Assembly (NCBI GenBank): GCA_017625695.1
Contig: JAGAKI010000008.1
Span: forward strand, 80,331 to 120,517
Source of the DNA: Clostridia bacterium
GTDB taxonomy: Bacteria > Bacillota > Clostridia > UMGS1840
Reading direction: 5' to 3'
DNA: 40,187 nt
Position numbers and translations under genes: made by a program. Below, one piece after another: positions 18,755-26,926 of the stretch. Position 1 is the stretch's first letter, and each line of letters opens with the position of its first letter. A model generated the notes under the pieces. The model was not told the origin of the DNA. It saw only the letters and a list, made by a program, of their open reading frames with translations, and did no database searches.

Positions 18755-19384
18755 GTGAAAGTTTTAATTATTGCATCCGGGAATCATCACAGTCCCGGGC
18801 GTCTTAGAGAATATGCCCAAGCAGCAGATTATATCATTTGTGCCGATGGTGGATACGACCATGCCAAAGCTGCGGGCATTGTTCCTCATATTTTGGTAGG
18901 GGATTTTGATTCGGTAACAGAAGATATTTCCGGCTTTTCCCGTAAGGTGCAATTGCCGCGGGAAAAGGATGAAACCGATAGCTTGTATGCTTTACGGTTT
19001 GCATTTTCCAAGGGTGCAAACAAAATTGTGCTCTATGGTGGATTGGGTGACCGATATGACCATAGTTATGCCAATATTTGTCTGCTCTATCAGGCAATGG
19101 TGCGGGATATTCCTATGGTGTTGACCGATGGAATCACCGAGATTTATCTGACCGACCATCATCTTCTGCTGGAAAAATCACCGGGAACCATCGTTTCGGT
19201 CTATGCGTTTTCGGACGTTTGTGAAGGTGTTACTTTGAATGGGTTAAAATATCCTCTCCGGAATGCGGTATTGGATAAATATAATATCATCGGAACCAGT
19301 AATGAATTTGTTGCTTGTAAAGCGGAATTTTGGGTGGAATCTGGAAATTTACTGATTATCTGTAACGAAACTGAGTCATGCTAA
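18755..19384 (+). CDS. thiN: thiamine pyrophosphokinase
   Basis: Transfers pyrophosphate from ATP to thiamine to give TPP. About 209 residues from GTG 18755, with GCGAGGAG (18741-18748) just upstream; a longer in-frame ORF from 18671 lies over rpe and is rejected. Motifs: ICADGGYDHAKAAGI, ILVGDFDSV (metal/ATP site), DETDSLYALRFA and YGGLGDRYDHSYANI. The last base of rpe is adjacent, so the genes are translationally coupled. Confidence 0.93.
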   Translation: MKVLIIASGNHHSPGRLREYAQAADYIICADGGYDHAKAAGIVPHILVGDFDSVTEDISGFSRKVQLPREKDETDSLYALRFAFSKGANKIVLYGGLGDRYDHSYANICLLYQAMVRDIPMVLTDGITEIYLTDHHLLLEKSPGTIVSVYAFSDVCEGVTLNGLKYPLRNAVLDKYNIIGTSNEFVACKAEFWVESGNLLIICNETESC

Positions 19385-19390
19385 TATAAT
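19385..19390 (+). promoter_or_regulatory. possible -10 box (TATAAT) before the spoVM pair
   Basis: A TATAAT hexamer follows the thiN stop by a few bases. No good -35 is found 16-18 bases upstream, so this is weak. In Bacillus spoVM is under sporulation sigma-E control; I could not find a convincing sigma-E match here. Confidence 0.25.
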
Positions 19391-19470
19391 GATAGTGAAA
19401 ACTTCATGATATTGGTATGGCTTTTTTTATGAAAAAATCAAAGTACATAAATCGGGGAGGTGCCTCTGTA

Positions 19471-19647
19471 GTGAAATTCTTTCGGAAACTCTTTTGTTTA
19501 AGCTGGGGAATGGTGCTTGCTGCAATCGGGTTGGGAATTCTGATGGCATTATCAATTCCGGCAAGTATTATTGTGGTTATTCTGTCAATACTTTTAATAT
19601 TTGTGGGGTATTGTGTGTGTTGTACCGATCATAAAAGAAAATTTTAA
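19471..19647 (+). CDS. 58-residue two-helix membrane protein, unknown function
   Basis: GTG start at 19471 is chosen because GGGGAGG (19454-19460) lies ten bases upstream; the longer in-frame ATG at 19417 would add 18 residues across that site. The product has a basic N terminus (KFFRKLF) and two hydrophobic stretches: about residues 10-28 (starting LSWGMVLAAIG) and 31-51 (starting ASIIVVILSIL), joined by a Pro-containing turn. It ends with GYCVCC and a basic tail, consistent with a hairpin. It lies 15 bases upstream of spoVM, so the two are probably co-transcribed. I do not recognise a named family. A role near the forespore or envelope is inferred from position only. Confidence 0.7.
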   Translation: MKFFRKLFCLSWGMVLAAIGLGILMALSIPASIIVVILSILLIFVGYCVCCTDHKRKF

Positions 19648-19662
19648 AAAGGAGTGGGAAAC

Positions 19663-19737
19663 TTGAAAATTGTTGTCTACAAACCACCTGCATTTTTAAA
19701 GGGAGTCATTAAACTGATTTTTGGTGTGAAAAACTAA
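19663..19737 (+). CDS. spoVM: stage V sporulation protein SpoVM
   Basis: 24-codon gene with TTG start, preceded by AAAAAGGAG (19646-19654). The peptide begins MKIVVYKPPAFLKG and ends IKLIFGVKN. It aligns without gaps to the first part of Bacillus SpoVM (MKFYTIKLPKFLGG...), including Pro9, which is needed for its preference for curved membrane. SpoVM is an amphipathic helix that marks the outer forespore membrane and recruits SpoIVA for coat assembly. Position after rsgA-rpe-thiN matches Bacillus. Together these make the call strong despite the size, and they argue that the organism forms endospores. Confidence 0.88.
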   Translation: MKIVVYKPPAFLKGVIKLIFGVKN

Positions 19738-19742
19738 AGATG

Positions 19743-19791
19743 AAAGAGAACGTACAGTTTGATTGGATTGAACTGTACGTTCTCTTTTTTT
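19743..19791 (+). terminator. strong intrinsic terminator after spoVM
   Basis: A perfect 17-bp stem (arms 19743-19759 and 19771-19787, core GAGAACGTACAGTT) with an 11-base loop runs into a T-tract (19785-19791). It closes the rlmN-to-spoVM group and insulates clpC. Confidence 0.93.
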
Positions 19792-19836
19792 CAGACGTAT
19801 TTTTCTTGGTTTGGAATTACTTTGTTTGTTTTCGGC

Positions 19837-19842
19837 TACAAT
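19837..19842 (+). promoter_or_regulatory. candidate -10 box upstream of clpC
   Basis: TACAAT sits 24 bases before the clpC ATG, just before the AAGAAGGAG ribosome binding site. The best -35-like sequence (TTGGAA, 19811-19816) is 20 bases away, which is long, so the promoter is tentative. No CtsR-type direct repeat is visible. Confidence 0.35.
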
Positions 19843-19866
19843 GGTAACAAAGAAGGAGTGTTTGGG

Positions 19867-22323
19867 ATGTTTGAAAAGAAATTTACCGAGAAAGCGGCAT
19901 CTGTTCTGACTGTTGCGGAACAATTGGCACGGGAATACTCTCAAAGTTACTTAGGAAGCGAACATTTATTATACGGACTTTTAAAAGAAAAAAACGGAGT
20001 TGCTTACAGGATTCTCAGAGAAAACGGACTCAGCGAGCAAGCACTGCTTCAGAAAATCCGTGAGATATACGGAACAGTTACAGGAAGATATACCGGCAAG
20101 GTTACCTTTACTCCGAAGTCGAAACAAATTTTGGAACTTAGTTTTATTGAAGCCAAAGAAATGGGACATAGCTACATCGGCACCGAGCATTTGCTGTTGG
20201 CATTACTGTCTTTGGAGGATTGTGTTGCAGCACGGGTACTTGCTGCTCTGAAAATCAATCCGGAAAAAATGAAAACCGATATTTACGATATGGTTTCGGG
20301 AGGGATGCTGCCGCCAAAGCTTGGCGACAATAAACGGATCTCTGCCTATCCTTATCGGTTTTCGGGGGATACTCCTCTGTTAAATAGTTTTTCCAAGGAT
20401 TTGACCCGCCTGTGCTACGAAGGAAAAATCGATCCCATCATCGGAAGAGATGCAGAAATTGAACGTGTGATTCAGATTCTTTGCCGACGTACCAAAAACA
20501 ATCCCTGTCTGATTGGGGAACCCGGTGTGGGAAAAACCGCTATCATCGAAGGACTGGCACAAAAAATTGTGAATCGGGACATCCCCAATATTCTACGGAA
20601 TAAACGGGTATTATCGTTGGATATTTCTTCGGTTTTAGCAGGTACAAAATATCGTGGAGAATTTGAGGAACGTATCAAAAAAGCCATCGAGGAAGCCAAA
20701 AAAACAGAGAATGTTATTTTGTTTATTGACGAAGTACACAATATCGTGGGAGCGGGTGCAGCAGAGGGAGCGATTGATGCTGCCAACATTTTAAAACCTG
20801 CACTCAGCCGGGGAGAAATCCAGTTGATTGGTGCAACCACCCTGGAGGAATACCGCAGACACATTGAAAAAGATGCAGCTTTGGAACGGCGGTTTCAGCC
20901 GGTGGTCGTTGCGGAGCCTGGTGTGGAAGAAACCGTGAAAATTCTTACGGGAATCAAGGATAAATTTGAATCACACCACAATGTTACGATTACAGAGGAC
21001 GCAATCCGGAGTGCAGCAGAGCTGTCCAGCCGCTATCTTCGGGACCGTTTTTTGCCCGATAAAGCCATTGATTTGATTGATGAGGCGGCATCCCGTGTTC
21101 GTCTTAGATTGCAGGCTGTTCCCGAATCGGTCAGACAAACCGAGGAAGGGCTGAAAAGTATTCTGAAAGAAAAGGAAGCTGCCATTGCGACCAGGGACTA
21201 TGAAAGGGCACTCGCTGTGCGTCAGAAAGAAACGGCCATGCAAGAAAAATATCAGATGGAACTGGATGACTGGAAGATGAAACATGCCAATTCCCGACAG
21301 TTGATTGATGCAGAGCATATTGCGGGAGTGATTGCTGCCTGGACCGGAATCCCGTTGGTAAAGCTTAACCAGAACGAACAAAGGCAGTTAATGAATCTGG
21401 AAGAAAAATTAGGGAAACGTGTGGTAGGACAAAGTGAGGCAGTGCGGGCGGTTTCCCGGGCAATCCGACGGGGAAAAGCGGGGCTCAATGACCCTGCAAG
21501 ACCCCTTGGTTCTTTCATTTTTTTAGGACCGACGGGAGTGGGGAAAACAGAGCTGTCCAAAGCACTTTCGGAAGCAGTTTTTGGTACGGAAGAAGCTATG
21601 ATTCGGCTGGATATGTCAGAATATATGGAAAAGCACAGTGTTTCTAAAATGATAGGTTCACCACCGGGATATGTGGGATATTCTGATGGGGGACAGTTGA
21701 CAGAAAAGGTGCGCCGTCATCCGTATAGTGTGGTATTATTGGATGAAATTGAAAAAGCGCATCCTGATGTGTTTCATTTGTTGCTGCAGATTTTGGATGA
21801 CGGTGTATTGACAGATTCCAATGGAAGAAAAGTCAGTTTTAAAAATACTGTGATTATTATGACTTCCAATGTGGGGGCAAAGTTTGTCAGCGACAGCTAC
21901 CACCCCTTAGGATTTTCAAAATCGTCAGAGGAAAATGACCAAACTCACACAGATCGTTCCAAACGGGTAATCTTAGAATTAAAGCAATTGTTTCAACCTG
22001 AATTTTTAAATCGGGTTGACGAGGTGATTGTATTTCGGAAACTGGAAGAGCGGGACTTGGAACAAATTGTTTCCATTCTTTTGGCTAACTTAAAAAAACG
22101 TTTGGAAAAACAAGGCTTTTCTGTGGAGTTTTCCGAAGAGGTAGTTCACTATATTGCTTCTTTCGGTGTCAATTCCAACTACGGTGCCAGACCCTTAAAA
22201 CGGGCGATGCAAAAGCATTTGGAAGACTATCTGGCAGATTGTATTTTAACGGGAGAATTGCGGGAAGAGGAACCTGTAAAAATTATTTTAAAAAATGATA
22301 AAATCTCCTTGGAAAAAAATTGA
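19867..22323 (+). CDS. clpC: AAA+ unfoldase ClpC
   Basis: Partner of ClpP in regulated proteolysis and stress response. 818 residues from ATG 19867, behind AAGAAGGAG; an in-frame ATG at 19759 lies in the terminator and is rejected. Order: double Clp-N repeats, first AAA+ (Walker A GEPGVGKT, Lys223), an internal UVR-like middle segment (LKEKEAAIATRDYERALAVRQKE) typical of ClpC rather than ClpB, and second AAA+ (GPTGVGKT, Lys560). An LGF tripeptide after MTSNVGAKF fits the ClpP-docking loop. ctsR, mcsA and mcsB, often beside clpC in Bacillus, are absent here. Confidence 0.95.
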   Translation: MFEKKFTEKAASVLTVAEQLAREYSQSYLGSEHLLYGLLKEKNGVAYRILRENGLSEQALLQKIREIYGTVTGRYTGKVTFTPKSKQILELSFIEAKEMGHSYIGTEHLLLALLSLEDCVAARVLAALKINPEKMKTDIYDMVSGGMLPPKLGDNKRISAYPYRFSGDTPLLNSFSKDLTRLCYEGKIDPIIGRDAEIERVIQILCRRTKNNPCLIGEPGVGKTAIIEGLAQKIVNRDIPNILRNKRVLSLDISSVLAGTKYRGEFEERIKKAIEEAKKTENVILFIDEVHNIVGAGAAEGAIDAANILKPALSRGEIQLIGATTLEEYRRHIEKDAALERRFQPVVVAEPGVEETVKILTGIKDKFESHHNVTITEDAIRSAAELSSRYLRDRFLPDKAIDLIDEAASRVRLRLQAVPESVRQTEEGLKSILKEKEAAIATRDYERALAVRQKETAMQEKYQMELDDWKMKHANSRQLIDAEHIAGVIAAWTGIPLVKLNQNEQRQLMNLEEKLGKRVVGQSEAVRAVSRAIRRGKAGLNDPARPLGSFIFLGPTGVGKTELSKALSEAVFGTEEAMIRLDMSEYMEKHSVSKMIGSPPGYVGYSDGGQLTEKVRRHPYSVVLLDEIEKAHPDVFHLLLQILDDGVLTDSNGRKVSFKNTVIIMTSNVGAKFVSDSYHPLGFSKSSEENDQTHTDRSKRVILELKQLFQPEFLNRVDEVIVFRKLEERDLEQIVSILLANLKKRLEKQGFSVEFSEEVVHYIASFGVNSNYGARPLKRAMQKHLEDYLADCILTGELREEEPVKIILKNDKISLEKN

Positions 22324-22348
22324 CAAAATGATAAAAATGGTGTATCAT
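22320..22348 (+). promoter_or_regulatory. sigma-A-type promoter overlapping the clpC stop
   Basis: TTGACA (22320-22325), 17-base spacer, TATCAT (22343-22348). The perfect -35 overlaps the clpC TGA stop (22321-22323). It would start transcription about 55 bases before the MBL-fold gene. No terminator is seen between clpC and this promoter. Confidence 0.7.
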
Positions 22349-22411
22349 ATAAGATAGAAAAAATATAATTGGTGAAGTATATGTTTTTAGCGATTTGTTG
22401 AGGGATTTATC

Positions 22412-23041
22412 ATGGTAGTTAAAACAATTATTACAGGAAACATCGAAGAAAATTGTCATCTTTTCTGGGATGAAAACAAACATTGTATGGTGATTGATCC
22501 AGGAGACGATTGTAGCCGTATTTTAAAAGAGATTTCCGAGCAGCATCTTTTCGTGGGAAAAATCATTTTAACCCATGGTCATTATGACCATGTGGGTGCG
22601 GTGAATGAATTGAAAAAAGCAACCGGTGCTGCCGTGATTGCCCATGAAGAAGAAAAAGAATTGATTGTAAATCCCGAATTGTCGCTTTCCCGATATATCA
22701 GTCCGGATTTTTCCATTCCCGAAGTAGATTTTTATGTGAAAGAGGGGGATGTGATTTCGGTTGGAAGTCTTTCTCTTACTGTGATGCATACTCCCGGTCA
22801 TACCCAAGGGGGAATGTGTCTGTACGGACATGGTATTTTATTTTCGGGAGACACCGTGTTTTACGGAACCTTAGGCAGATGGGATTTTCCCACAGGAGAC
22901 TTGTCGAAACTAACACATTCCATTATCCAACGGATTTTTTCTTTGCCTGATGATACCATCATCCATTCAGGGCACGGTCCTGCTACTACGGTCGGGGCAG
23001 AGAAACAGCATAATGAGGTATTCCGATGGTCATCAATTTAA
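22412..23041 (+). CDS. MBL-fold metallo-hydrolase (YqgX/glyoxalase II-like)
   Basis: 209-residue metallo-beta-lactamase-fold hydrolase. The dinuclear metal motif THGHYDH is present, followed by MHTPGHTQGGMCLYG, FSGDTVFYGTLGRWDFPTGD and HSGHGPATT, giving all expected His/Asp ligands. The class hydrolyses thioesters such as hydroxyacyl-glutathione or bacillithiol conjugates; the true substrate is not evident. GAGGG precedes the ATG. It overlaps hemZ by 16 bases. Confidence 0.9.
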   Translation: MVVKTIITGNIEENCHLFWDENKHCMVIDPGDDCSRILKEISEQHLFVGKIILTHGHYDHVGAVNELKKATGAAVIAHEEEKELIVNPELSLSRYISPDFSIPEVDFYVKEGDVISVGSLSLTVMHTPGHTQGGMCLYGHGILFSGDTVFYGTLGRWDFPTGDLSKLTHSIIQRIFSLPDDTIIHSGHGPATTVGAEKQHNEVFRWSSI

Positions 23042-24408
23042 AAAATGAGGTGGAGTCTTATCATTACGGGATTTACCACCTGTTAAAAATGATTTTTCCT
23101 TTTGATGAAATTATCTGTAACGCAGAAAACGCTGACCTGGATATTTCCTATCAAGTAGAAGATTCTTATGTGACCGCTGTTTGCAGCGGCAAAACCCATC
23201 GGGAACCAATCCTCAGAGATGATGTGCTTCTCACGTTAAAGCGTGCCATTTATCGGGTGACCGGAGCGGTCTTGCCTTTCGGAATTTTAACGGGTGTCCG
23301 TCCGTCTCAGACGGCGTTAAAATTTGCAGAAAATATTACCGATGGATTATCTTCTGTATATCTGGTTTCTCCTGAGAAAGCTGCTGTGATGGAGCAGTGT
23401 GCCCGTCAGGTGATTGCAACCGAAACAACCTTATCTCCAAAAGAAATATCCTTATATATTCATATTCCGTTTTGTCCGTCCCGATGCGGTTATTGTTCGT
23501 TTACACTGGAGTATTTGAAACCCTATTCCTTGCTAATTGACGACTATTTTACGGCACTTCTGACAGAAGTACGTGGAGTCATGGAAACGATTACGGAAAT
23601 TGGTCTTTTATTACACAGTGTTTATATCGGCGGTGGGACGCCAACCGTATTAACTGAAAAACAGCTGGAAAGTTTAATTTCCACGGTGTTGTCTTATCAG
23701 ACACCTAAAGAATTTTCGGTGGAAGCAGGCAGAGCCGACACCGTTACCTATGAAAAACTATCGGTATTGTCCCAACTGGGGGTCAATCGTATCAGTATCA
23801 ATCCCCAGACTTTAAATCAGAAAACCTTAGACAGAATCGGCAGACGGCATACGGTAGAAGAATTCTTTTATGCTTATGAGCTGAGTCGGAAATTTAGCTT
23901 TGATACCGTTAATACTGATTTGATTGCAGGATTACCCGGAGAAAACTTTTCAGATTTCAAAGCTTCGCTGGACGGTATTTTGAAGCTTTCTCCTGAGCAT
24001 ATCACCGTACATACCTTGTGTAAAAAGCGAACTTCCGATATGCGGATGCAATCCGATGTCCGGCAGTTTTCGGAAGCGGAACACATGCTTCGCTATTCCT
24101 ACGAAGTGTTAGCATCTACCTATGAGCCATATTATATTTACCGTCAGAAAAATGCAATCGCAGGATTAGAGAATGTTGGTTTTATGAAAAATCAGAAGGT
24201 ATGTGCATATAATATTTTTATGATGGAGGAAATCTCCTCCGTGGTAGCAGTCGGGGCAGGTGGAACCTCCAAACTTATTGATTTTAGCACCAAAAAGCCT
24301 TTTTCTAAGCTGCGTACCGATAAACAGCCGGAGCGGTACATGAGAGATTTAGATGAAATCCTACGGGAAAAGCAAAGGTTTTTGCGAGAGGGAAGCCACC
24401 TTTTATAA
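23026..24408 (+). CDS. hemZ: HemZ-type radical SAM protein (coproporphyrinogen dehydrogenase-like)
   Basis: 460-residue radical SAM protein of the HemN/HemZ group. The cluster motif is in HIPFCPSRCGYCSF (CxxxCxxC), followed by VYIGGGTPTVLTEKQLESL, SVEAGRADT and RISINPQT, which match HemN-family geometry. The long N-terminal region before the cluster (about 145 residues) separates HemZ from HemN/HemW. HemZ is linked to oxygen-independent coproporphyrinogen oxidation in Bacillus, but no other haem genes are in the window, so the physiological role is uncertain. Overlap with the upstream hydrolase suggests coupling. Confidence 0.88.
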   Translation: MVINLKNEVESYHYGIYHLLKMIFPFDEIICNAENADLDISYQVEDSYVTAVCSGKTHREPILRDDVLLTLKRAIYRVTGAVLPFGILTGVRPSQTALKFAENITDGLSSVYLVSPEKAAVMEQCARQVIATETTLSPKEISLYIHIPFCPSRCGYCSFTLEYLKPYSLLIDDYFTALLTEVRGVMETITEIGLLLHSVYIGGGTPTVLTEKQLESLISTVLSYQTPKEFSVEAGRADTVTYEKLSVLSQLGVNRISINPQTLNQKTLDRIGRRHTVEEFFYAYELSRKFSFDTVNTDLIAGLPGENFSDFKASLDGILKLSPEHITVHTLCKKRTSDMRMQSDVRQFSEAEHMLRYSYEVLASTYEPYYIYRQKNAIAGLENVGFMKNQKVCAYNIFMMEEISSVVAVGAGGTSKLIDFSTKKPFSKLRTDKQPERYMRDLDEILREKQRFLREGSHLL

Positions 24409-24432
24409 TGTGCGAACGAAGGAGGAACTAAG

Positions 24433-24966
24433 ATGAACATCTGGCATGATATGAGCGAGGAGAGAATCACTCCCGAGAAATTTTCTGCTGTCATCGAAAT
24501 TGAGAAAGGCGGAAAAAATAAATATGAACTGGATAAAGAAACCGGTCTTTTAAAATTAGACCGTGTGCTTTATACTTCTACTCACTATCCTGCAAATTAC
24601 GGATTTATTCCCCGTACCTATGCCCAGGACGGTGACCCGTTGGATGTGTTGGTTTTATGTACCGAAGGGATTATGCCCATGACAGTGGTAGAATGTTATC
24701 CCATCGGTGTTATCAAAATGATTGATGACGGGGCAGTGGATGAAAAAATTATCGCTGTCTGCGAAAATGACCCCTATCACAATTCCTTTCGTGATGTGTC
24801 AGAATTACCCAATCATTTATTTCACGAAATCAAGCATTTTTACGAAGTATATAAAATGTTGGAGTATAAAGAAACCATTGTGAATATGGTAGAAGGTGCT
24901 GATGTAGCAAGACAAGTAATTACCGAATGCATTGAACACTACAAAAAAGAATTCTTAGGACAGTAA
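24433..24966 (+). CDS. ppa: family I soluble inorganic pyrophosphatase
   Basis: Hydrolyses PPi to two phosphates, pulling biosynthetic reactions forward. 177 residues with the family I marks: IEIEKGGKNKYELDKETG, YPANYGFIPRTY and the metal-binding DGDPLDVLVL. A full AAGGAGG ribosome binding site precedes the ATG, predicting strong translation. Thirteen bases downstream begins a PPi-dependent phosphofructokinase, a PPi consumer, so the pair is functionally in tension. Confidence 0.96.
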   Translation: MNIWHDMSEERITPEKFSAVIEIEKGGKNKYELDKETGLLKLDRVLYTSTHYPANYGFIPRTYAQDGDPLDVLVLCTEGIMPMTVVECYPIGVIKMIDDGAVDEKIIAVCENDPYHNSFRDVSELPNHLFHEIKHFYEVYKMLEYKETIVNMVEGADVARQVITECIEHYKKEFLGQ

Positions 24967-24979
24967 AGAGGAGGACATC

Positions 24980-26182
24980 ATGAAGAATTTGTTGGTAGCA
25001 CAGTCCGGAGGACCTACTGCGGCAATTAATGCAAGCTTAGCAGGAGTGATCTTCGGAGCATTGAAAGAAACTAGTATTGATAAAATTTACGGTGCCGTTT
25101 ACGGTATCGAAGGAGTGCTGAGTGATACTCTTGTGGAGCTTGGTACCATTGATTTGGAAATCTTAAAGCAGACTCCGGCGGCATATCTTGGTTCCTGCCG
25201 GAAAAAGCTTCCGAATTTGAGTGATAATCCCAAGCTATACCAACAGATTTTCTCATATTTTCAGGAGAAGAACATTGGATATTTCCTCTATATCGGCGGA
25301 AATGACTCTATGGATACGGTTTGCAAATTATCCGATTATGCCAAAGAACATAACATTGATGTAAAAATCATAGGGATTCCCAAAACGATTGATAATGACC
25401 TTGCATATACAGACCACACTCCCGGCTTTGGTTCTGCAGCGAAATATGTGGCAACTACTGTAGCCGAGATTGCAGAGGACAGTATGGTGTACGATTTGAA
25501 ATCTGTAACTATTGTGGAAATTATGGGGCGTCATGCAGGTTGGCTGACCGGTGCTGCTGTTCTGGCAAGAAACGGCACCCGATCTGCACCTCATCTGATT
25601 TATTTGCCGGAAGTTTCGTTTTCCAAAGAACAGTTTGTGAGGGATATTGAAGCGTTATTTGACAAAGGAATCCACCAGGTGGTTGTGGCGGTTTCCGAAG
25701 GAATTCACGATAAAAACGGAACTTTAATTTGCGAAGGCGGAACCAGTGCAACCGATTCTTTCGGTCACGCTATGTTAAGCGGTGCGGGGAAAGCGTTGGA
25801 GAATCTTGTGAAAGCAGAGCTTGGTTGCAAAGCAAGAAGTGTAGAATTAAATGTGTGTCAGCGTTGTGCCGGACATTTATTATCTCAGACTGACAGTTCG
25901 GAAGCGTTTTCCATTGGAGAGTCGGGGGTAGCTTGTGCGGTGGCAGGGCAGAGCGGAGAAATGATGACGTTTGTCAGAATTTCTGACAATCCCTACAAAG
26001 TAAAAATTGAATCTGCCGATATTCATAAGAGTGCCAATGTGGAAAAATGTGTTCCTACTGAATGGATTATAAACGGCAACGACGTAGGGGAAGAACTTCT
26101 CAGTTACTTAAAACCTTTGATAGCAGGGGAAGTTAAGATTCAATATAACGAAAACGGACTTCCCAAACATTTATACAGATAG
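24980..26182 (+). CDS. pfp: pyrophosphate-type 6-phosphofructokinase
   Basis: Phosphorylates fructose-6-phosphate, here probably with PPi rather than ATP, and so runs reversibly in glycolysis and gluconeogenesis. 400 residues. QSGGPTAAINASL opens the phosphoryl-donor site. GGNDS (Gly106-Ser110) carries Asp109 where ATP-PFKs have Gly, the residue change that favours PPi. The catalytic PKTIDND follows (Asp138, Asp140), with MGRHAGWLTG after it. AGAGGAGG precedes the ATG. The donor is inferred from the motif, not proven. Confidence 0.93.
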   Translation: MKNLLVAQSGGPTAAINASLAGVIFGALKETSIDKIYGAVYGIEGVLSDTLVELGTIDLEILKQTPAAYLGSCRKKLPNLSDNPKLYQQIFSYFQEKNIGYFLYIGGNDSMDTVCKLSDYAKEHNIDVKIIGIPKTIDNDLAYTDHTPGFGSAAKYVATTVAEIAEDSMVYDLKSVTIVEIMGRHAGWLTGAAVLARNGTRSAPHLIYLPEVSFSKEQFVRDIEALFDKGIHQVVVAVSEGIHDKNGTLICEGGTSATDSFGHAMLSGAGKALENLVKAELGCKARSVELNVCQRCAGHLLSQTDSSEAFSIGESGVACAVAGQSGEMMTFVRISDNPYKVKIESADIHKSANVEKCVPTEWIINGNDVGEELLSYLKPLIAGEVKIQYNENGLPKHLYR

Positions 26183-26194
26183 GAAATTTTTAGA

Positions 26195-26926
26195 ATGTAT
26201 CAGGATTTTTCATATTATTATGACCGGTTTGCCTATGATATTGACTATGGCAAATTCTATGGATACTACAAAAAAATATTTGAAAAGTTTTCCCTGAATC
26301 CAAGTCTTGTGTTGGATATTTGTTGCGGTACGGGAACCTTAACCCGTCTGATGGCAAAGGATTACGAGATGATTGGCATAGATTTTTCCTGGGAAATGCT
26401 GGATGTTGCCAAAGAGAAAGACCCTGATGCAACCATACTATATCTCAATCAGTCTATGACGGACTTTGAACTTTACGGAACGGTAGATGCTTGTTATTCC
26501 TCGTTGGACAGTGTGAATTATCTTCTTACGAAAGAGGAACTGATCAAGCATTTTCAATTGGTTCATAATTACTTAAATCCTGACGGATTGTATATCTTTG
26601 ATATTTCCACCATTTATAAATTCCGCCATATTTTGGGCAATAACACATTTACCGACGAAACCGAAACCGAATTTTTCGTTTGGCAAAATACATATGAAGA
26701 CCGTCTTTTGACGATGGATTTGGATATCTTCTATCAGGAAGAAGACGGTTCTTACGGACGGGTATCCGAAACCCATTACGAAAGAGGATATACCATAGCT
26801 GAAATTACAAAAGCGGCAGAGAAGTGCGGTTTTTTTGTGGAGGGTGTGTATGATGAATTCACCTTCCATTCCGCCCATTCCAAAAGTGAACGGATATTTT
26901 TTGTGATAAGGAGCATAAAAAAGTGA
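26195..26926 (+). CDS. class I SAM-dependent methyltransferase
   Basis: 243-residue Rossmann-fold methyltransferase: motif I VLDICCGTGTLTRLMA, acidic loop IGIDFSWEMLDVA, then a region with YSSLDSVNYLL and LNPDGLYIFDI. The substrate is not evident; similar proteins are annotated only as class I methyltransferases. It lies 12 bases after the PFK gene and overlaps the miaB GTG start (GTGA), so it may be expressed with either group. The N terminus DFSYYYDRFAYDIDY is typical of the small-molecule methyltransferase subfamily. Confidence 0.85.
   Translation: MYQDFSYYYDRFAYDIDYGKFYGYYKKIFEKFSLNPSLVLDICCGTGTLTRLMAKDYEMIGIDFSWEMLDVAKEKDPDATILYLNQSMTDFELYGTVDACYSSLDSVNYLLTKEELIKHFQLVHNYLNPDGLYIFDISTIYKFRHILGNNTFTDETETEFFVWQNTYEDRLLTMDLDIFYQEEDGSYGRVSETHYERGYTIAEITKAAEKCGFFVEGVYDEFTFHSAHSKSERIFFVIRSIKK

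Noticed and set aside
19417-19470. ATG start for the small membrane protein
   Set aside because: The strong GGGGAGG site lies within this extension and points to GTG 19471.
19867-22323. ClpB disaggregase
   Set aside because: The middle region is a short UVR-like segment instead of the long ClpB coiled coil, and an LGF ClpP-docking loop is present.
24980-26182. ATP-dependent 6-phosphofructokinase
   Set aside because: The donor-site motif is GGNDS, with Asp where ATP enzymes have Gly, and the length is 400 rather than about 320.
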